The notes beneath the pieces were generated by a model. The model was not told the DNA's origin. It was given only the letters and a program-made list of their open reading frames with translations, and searched no databases. A stretch of 64,000 nucleotides of DNA from contig CAVPSX010000023.1 of assembly GCA_963708515.1 (NCBI GenBank), positions 193,946 through 257,945 of the forward strand, in the 5' to 3' direction. Position 1 is the stretch's first letter, and every line of letters starts with the position of its first letter. Made by a program: the position numbers and the translations under genes. This document shows positions 59,011-64,000 of this stretch, piece by piece. The DNA is from JAPLJM01 sp963708515 (GTDB lineage: Bacteria > Desulfobacterota > Syntrophia > Syntrophales > Fen-1087).

Positions 59011-61623
59011 GTGTCTTCAAATCTCCTGGCCACGAAATTATATATTCCCCCAGCTCGAAAAAACCTGGGCTCCCGCCTCGTCTGGTCCAAATCTTGAACG
59101 AGGTGGAGCAAGACCGAAAGTTGATCCTGGTCTCGGGCCCCTGCCGGGTATGGAAAGACCACCCTCGTCACGGAATGGTTGCAAGGCATCCAGACCAGGT
59201 TCACCTGGCTATCTCTGGACAAAGTAGACAACGATCCAACCCGGTTTCTAACCTATCTCATCGCCGCTCTGCAGCAGATTGATGGAAGCATCGGGAAAAC
59301 CACCCTGGCAGTGCTTCAATCTCCCCAACCCCTCCACCGGATGCCGTACTCACCGCTCTCATCAATGATATGGCGAACGTATGATTCCCGTTTGTCCTGG
59401 TGCTGGAAGATTATCACGTCATCGAAGCCGTTCCGGTTCACCAGTATCTCGATTTTCTGGTGGAAAACCAGCCCCCCAACACCCACATCGCCCTTACCAC
59501 ACGTGAGGATCCGCCTTTGCGGCTTGCAAGGCTAAGAGCTCAAGGGCGAATGGCAGAAATCCGCAGGGATGATCTTCGCTTTTCAATGGAGGAATGCGCG
59601 GACTTCCTGCGCCAATTCAATCTTTCTTCGAAAATATCCAGACCCTCGAACGCCGCACTGAGGGATGGATCGCCGGGCTGCAGCTGGCGGCTCTTTCTTT
59701 ACAAGGATGTGATGACATGCCGGGTTTCATAAAGACATTTTCCGGCAGCAGTCATTTCGTATTGGATTTTTCTAATCGAGGAAGTTTTCGAGCGCTTATC
59801 TTCTGAAGAGCAGGATTTTTTTTAAGAAGGTCGATCCTCGAGCGGTTGTCAGGGCCGTTGTGTGATGCGGTCGCAAACCGGACCGGCAGTCGCTTATTGC
59901 TCGATCGCCTTGAGCATACCAACTTGTTTATAATCCCGCTCAATCCCTCCCGCACCTGGTACCGCTATCATCACTTATTCGCCGAATTGCTCCAGCAGCG
60001 TCTGAATACTATCGATCCGCTTTTGGAGAAGGAGCTTCATCGGATCGCCGGCCGGTGGTTTGCTGCTGCGGGCTTCTCTTCTGAAGCGGTCCAACATGCT
60101 CTGGTTGCTTCGGATTGGGAAAGGCAGCCATGGTTTATTCATGAAAATTCTGAGCAAATGCTCAGAGCGGGCAAATAATGACCCTGCTTGGTTGGATCAA
60201 GGCGCTGCCGGATGAAATCGTCCGCAGCCATCCCCTTCCTGTGCCGGAACTACGGCTGGGTGCTGGCGCTGACCGGTCATCTCGACACTGCCGCCCTGTA
60301 TCTGGACTGCGCTGAACACGCTTCGCGGGATGATGACCTGCAGCTCGGTCAGGTTCTGGTTGCCCAGGCTTACCTGGCGGGCAGAAACCATGGCGATACC
60401 CGCCGCCGCGGATCGAGCTCTCGCATCAGGCCCTGGAACTAATTTCCAGAAACAGATATCCTGACCAGAGTCTGGTCACATTTACCCTGGGGTTTTCACG
60501 TTTATAATCTTGGTCAATTCACACAAGCGGAGCCGGTGCTGCTGAAGGCCAGTGAAGCCGCGGGCCAGTTTGGGAATGACTACACCCGGTTGACAGCGCT
60601 GGGTTTGTTAGGCGCAATCCAAAAGATGCGCGGCAAGCTTCATGGAGGGGCAGAGTTCTGCCCGGCAAGCGCTGCTCGAGGGGGCCCACGGCTCCCCAGC
60701 CGCAGCGCAAGTGCAAGTTTTCCTGGCTTCCATCTTGTATGAGTGGAACGATCTCGACGCCGCCACAGATCGACTCGAACAGGCACTCAAAGCCTGCCAG
60801 TACATTGGGAAATCGAGCAATTCAACTCGACATTCTTCCCAATTCGAGCCCACATCCAACAAGCCAGGGGAGATTTCGCATCTGCGCTGGCTCGGCTGAG
60901 AAGAGCTTGACCTGTTGACCGAAGGATATGACACACCTGGCACCCGTGTCACCGTAGCTGCCTTACACATCGATATTCGCCTGGCCCAGGGGGATATCCT
61001 TCTGCCAGCCATTGGACCCAGCGCATGACGGAAAGTGGGCTCGATCCTGCCAAACAGGGATCTGGCTTGCACGCTGGCCCAGGCTCGCCTGCTTCTGGCG
61101 CAGGGAAAACGGGAAGAGGCAGGGGAGATCCTGGCGGTCATGTTTGCTTCGGTTTCAAAGGCTGAGATGGTTTCATTCATGATCGAGATCCACGCCATGC
61201 AGGCTTTAGCGGCGCCCGCGCCCCCATGAAGCCCTTCATTTTCTTGCGGATGGCTTGAAGATGGCCCAGCCGGAAGGCTTCATCCGCACGTTTGTGGATA
61301 AAGGCGAAACGATAAAGCTACTTCTCAGAAGGCTCAAAGCGCAGGAAGACGACTTGAAATCCTACATCATGGTCCTTCTGGCTGCGTTTGGGGATGCGAG
61401 CAGGGCGACCAGATCCCAGCCGCTCATCGAGCCAATCAGCGATCGAGAGATTGAAATCCTGCGCCTGCTCGCAGATGGGCTTTCGAACCAGGAGATCGCG
61501 GACCGCTTGGTGATCGGCTTAGGGACCACGGGAAAAGCCCACGTTCATCATATTCTCGAAAAACTGGGAGGCAGCAGCCGCATGCAGGCAGTCGTAAAAG
61601 CCAGGGAGCTAGGTATTTTGTAA
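59011..61623 (+). pseudogene. LuxR/MalT-type large regulator, many frameshifts
   Basis: A MalT-like ATP-dependent activator, about 870 residues when pieced together. GTG start at 59011 with GGAGG ten bases upstream, then LLATKLYIPPARKN, VQILNE, LILVSGP with a shifted AGYGKTT, FTWLSLDKVDNDPTRF, VLEDYHVIEA, RRTEGWIAGLQLAALSL, NPSRTWYRYHHLFAELL, TPR-like helices and a C-terminal LuxR HTH (PISDREIEILRLLADGLSNQEIADRLV). At least eight indels and a few in-frame stops spread over the gene. The parts are well conserved, yet the number of breaks is high, so a real pseudogene or low-quality sequence are both possible. The type is abundant in Chloroflexota. Confidence 0.75.
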
Positions 61624-61644
61624 CCCCAACCTACCCGGATCGAA

Positions 61645-61684
61645 ACGGTGTGCTGGCAAATATTCTCGCCGGCACGCCGTTTTT
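61645..61684 (+). terminator. Intrinsic terminator after LuxR-type gene
   Basis: A 13 bp stem (ACGGTGTGCTGGC with GCCGGCACGCCGT, two G-U pairs), a loop of ten and then TTTTT, 22 bp past the regulator stop. Confidence 0.85.
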
Positions 61685-61780
61685 ATATCTCCCAATCTAC
61701 CTTTTGATAGACGACAGTCTACCCATCAAGTCGCTATAAGTAAAAGTGCAAAACCAAACATTCACAAGGAGATAATGATC

Positions 61781-62345
61781 ATGAACCAGGCAGTAAAATT
61801 TCAAATCTTTTCAAAAAACAGGTCCGAAGCCCGCCAGCAGCTCAAACGAGAACTCACCCAATCTGTCGCACAGCAACCGGAATCAACCCGTGCAGACCCA
61901 CAGGTGGATGAACCGTCTGGAGGCAGCGGGGGCGGGGCGTGATCCTCTGCGGTCTTCATTGTCGACTCTTTCTATCTGTCTGCCAACTCTTGGCAAAGTG
62001 TCAATCCGCTCGCGATCCCGGTGGCATGGGACTCTTTTGCTGCCAGCGTCGCCCCGATCTTGATCTTCTCCGGCCTGGATGCCATCATCCTCCGCGCATT
62101 CCCCACCGCCATCATGCCCGGCAGTGCTCGGAAGTTTGTTACCGGAACCACCGCAGTGCTGGTTCGGGCTTGGTTTCATTCTACTGGCTCTCGTGGTTGT
62201 CGCCTTCTGGGGCGTCTTCGCCTACGCCACATTGACCCTAAACTTTGCCTTGCTCCAACCCTTGATCGGCTTCCTGGGCGTGGTGCTGGCCGTTGCGATG
62301 ATCCTTGGCATGCTTCAGAAGACAATTTCGAAACTCATGAAATAA
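61781..62345 (+). pseudogene. Small membrane protein, in-frame stop and frameshift
   Basis: AAGGAG ten bases ahead of the ATG at 61781 (MNQAVKFQIFSKNRSEARQ). The frame ends after 53 residues (DEPSGGSGGGA, TGA at 61940). In the same frame it goes on at once with a hydrophobic chain (SSAVFIVDSFYLSAN, APILIFSGLDAIILRAF), and after a shift near 62165 a last span (FGLGFILLALVVVAFWGVF) to the stop at 62345. Thus either a 53-residue peptide with a Gly-rich tail plus a downstream membrane gene, or one protein of about 188 residues broken twice. No family recognised. The downstream part has no start of its own with a ribosome site. Confidence 0.5.
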
Positions 62346-62382
62346 CAACCCGGAAGGATTTTCCGCACGAAAGGGTTTTTCA

Positions 62383-63925
62383 ATGACTACTGAACACGAA
62401 ATAATCAAGTATCCGCAAGAAGACCGTTGGTCTTACCTCTGGCTGGCAGTAGGCGCAATCTTGCTCAGCCTGTCTACTGGCCAGTTTGGGGTATCGCTGG
62501 CAGCCTGGTTGGCTCCGATCTTTCTCATCCGTTTCTTCCGTTCACAAAAGACTGGGAGGGGCTACCTGATCCTTTATCCCGTGATGTATGCAGCGTTTGC
62601 CATCAGTTGGCACAACATCCTGAGTTTTGCCGGGCCGCTGGGTGTCTTCCTGATCTTCAATATTTTTATCACCCTGCTGAACTCGCTCACGTACCTGGCC
62701 GACCGCCTGCTGGCTCCGCGTATCCCCGGGTTTGCCGCAACTCTGGTTTACCCGCTGGCGGTGACAACCCAGTTCTACCTGTATAACCTCGTCAGCCCAA
62801 TGGGCAGCTTTGGCACAACCGGGTATGAACAATACCACAACCTGGCCCTCATCCAGCTGGTTTCCGTCACCGGGATGTGGGGATTGACACTCCTGGTGAG
62901 TTGGCTTGGTCCTGTAGCCAACTGGGCCTGGGAGCGATCTTTCAGCTGGCTGCAGATCCGGCGCGGGCTGGCTGTGTGGTCTGGCGTAATGGTCGCAGTC
63001 CTTCTCTTTGGTGGGCTCCGGCTGGCATTTGCGCAGTCTCCGGTCAGCACGGTGCGAGTCCACAGCTTTTCGCCTGAGAAGGTGCAGGTAACAGAAATTC
63101 CAGACGTTCAAAAGGACCTGGATGGCTACCGCAAATTTACGCAGGCCATGAAACGCGAACCTGATCGAAGGGGCTATTCGAGAAGCGCGCCGGGGAGCTC
63201 AAATCGTACTTTGGCCAGAGATGGCAGGCGGAGGCATCGAGGAAGATGCAGAAGCCCTCATCACCCGCGCGCAAGAAGTAGCAAAACAGGAAGGCATCTA
63301 CCTGGCGATGGGGATGAAAATACTCTATCCTGACCAGGAACGCCCCTGGGAGAACAAGCTGGTAGTCGTCGCTCCTTCCGGCGATGTGATCATCAACCAC
63401 GATAAATATGGGGCCACATTCCTCTACAGCATGATGGGAGCAGGAGCCGCGCTGCAGGGGAAATATGCTCTACAAACCGCACAAACGCCGTATGGGACCA
63501 TAACGGGGGGAGTTTGCTGGGATGCTGATTTTCCGATGACCATGAAGCAAGCTGGGCAGCACCAGGCGAGCTTGATCCTGGTGCCCATGGGTGACCCATC
63601 CGGACCGGGAGCTACATTACATGCCCAGATGAATGTCTTTCGAGCCATCGAAAATGGCGCTTCACTCGTCCGCCATGATTATGATACGGGGTTCTCCGTA
63701 GCTGTGGATCCATATGGGCGCATCCTGGCAATGGTGAATGTCAGCAAGGCCGCTGAACCGGTGCTGGTAGCCCAGGTACCGACCCAGGGCGTCTTCACCC
63801 TGTACCCGGTGATTGGTGATGCGTTCGCCTGGTTGTCGGTAGTTGGGCTGGTGTTCTTCATCGGCTGGGCAGTTATCTCAAGCCGGCAATATCACCAGAA
63901 GAAGGCAGCCTATGCAGAACATTGA
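62383..63925 (+). pseudogene. Lnt-like nitrilase-fold membrane protein, one frameshift
   Basis: First part (62383 to about 63150): six or more spans with YLADRLLAPRIPGFAATLVYP and NLALIQLVSVTGMWGLTLL, as in apolipoprotein N-acyltransferase. One indel near 63150, then a carbon-nitrogen hydrolase domain: Glu in VLWPEMAGGG, Lys in NHDKYG, Cys in TGGVCWDADFP, a further span and the stop at 63925. All three catalytic residues are kept. About 510 residues joined. An acyltransferase or amidase-like role is family-based; the true substrate is unknown. ATG follows AAAGGG. Confidence 0.75.
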
Positions 63926-64000
63926 GATCCGCATCAAAGGGCAGATCAGTCAGCGCTGGTCGGGATGGTTTGATGGGCTAACCATCAGCCATCCCTGCCA
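63912..64000 (+). CDS. Small protein, partial (runs off right edge)
   Basis: Starts at the ATG at 63912, overlapping the end of the Lnt-like gene by 14 bp. Reads MQNIEIRIKGQISQRWSG, then WFDGLTISHP. It resembles short (about 65-80 residue) hypothetical proteins I recall from Chloroflexota and Actinomycetota; that is memory, not a search. The stop is beyond the window. Confidence 0.45.
   Translation, partial: MQNIEIRIKGQISQRWSGWFDGLTISHPC

Noticed and set aside
61940..61942. In-frame TGA as selenocysteine
   Set aside because: No SECIS-like hairpin noted, no known selenoprotein family, and the gene also has a frameshift; damage or error is simpler.

Overview
The window is most consistent with a bacterial chromosome segment from a deltaproteobacterium (Desulfobacterota), probably the order Syntrophales. 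Signs are the lpxC and ntrYX genes, an anaerobe-style QueH, a two-gene SufCB-like Fe-S module, DUF4390/DUF3568/DUF6599 proteins and a palindromic repeat I associate with Syntrophus/Smithella-type genomes. The placement is inference from gene content and the rRNA operon, not from a database search.

Layout: (1) 1-5.2 kb, minus strand: rod-shape operon mreB-mreC-mreD-mrdA-rodA (rodA runs off the left edge). (2) 5.2-12.1 kb: a SurA/PpiD-type periplasmic chaperone, rfbB, sufCB, an SPOR-NlpC/P60 lipoprotein and an MFS carrier. (3) 12.1-28 kb, accessory: a methyltransferase-like gene, the 5-oxoprolinase operon pxpABC, a complete IS of about 1.29 kb, ppnP, a CtpA-type protease, a DsbC/G-like protein, rdgC, several lipoproteins, an IS110 remnant, a Tat-exported aldo/keto reductase with Fe-S cysteines, and a patatin. 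(4) 29.2-38.7 kb, plus strand: a TPP riboswitch ahead of thiN-thiD-thiC, then cca, a GNAT, an MBL hydrolase, purC, dnaJ, a DUF3568 lipoprotein and a UPF0104 membrane protein. (5) 38.7-58.5 kb, minus strand: zapB-like, zapA, 6S RNA, rny, ymdB, tyrS, the rrn operon (16S-tRNA Ile-tRNA Ala-23S-5S), yebC, ruvCAB, queH, lpxC, DUF4390, ntrY and ntrX. (6) 58.6-64 kb: a truncated MalT-like head on minus, a frameshift-riddled LuxR/MalT-type regulator on plus, a small interrupted membrane protein, a nitrilase-type (Lnt-like) membrane protein and the start of a small ORF. This last block looks unlike the rest and resembles Chloroflexota neighbourhoods.

A striking general feature is single-base indels that break otherwise well conserved genes: thiC (2), cca (5), dnaJ, ntrY, DUF4390, the LuxR-type regulator (many) and the Lnt-like gene. 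Many fall in short homopolymers. Since thiC, cca, dnaJ and ntrY are normally important or conserved, sequence error is the leading explanation for them. The right-hand block may be genuinely decaying or may come from another organism.

I did not find a CRISPR array, a prophage, or a clearly new defence or biosynthetic system. The items most worth a second look are the 58.6 kb boundary and what follows it, the symmetrical double-ended IS at 16-17.3 kb, the MITE-like palindrome in front of DUF4390-ntrYX, and the two-gene SufCB module.
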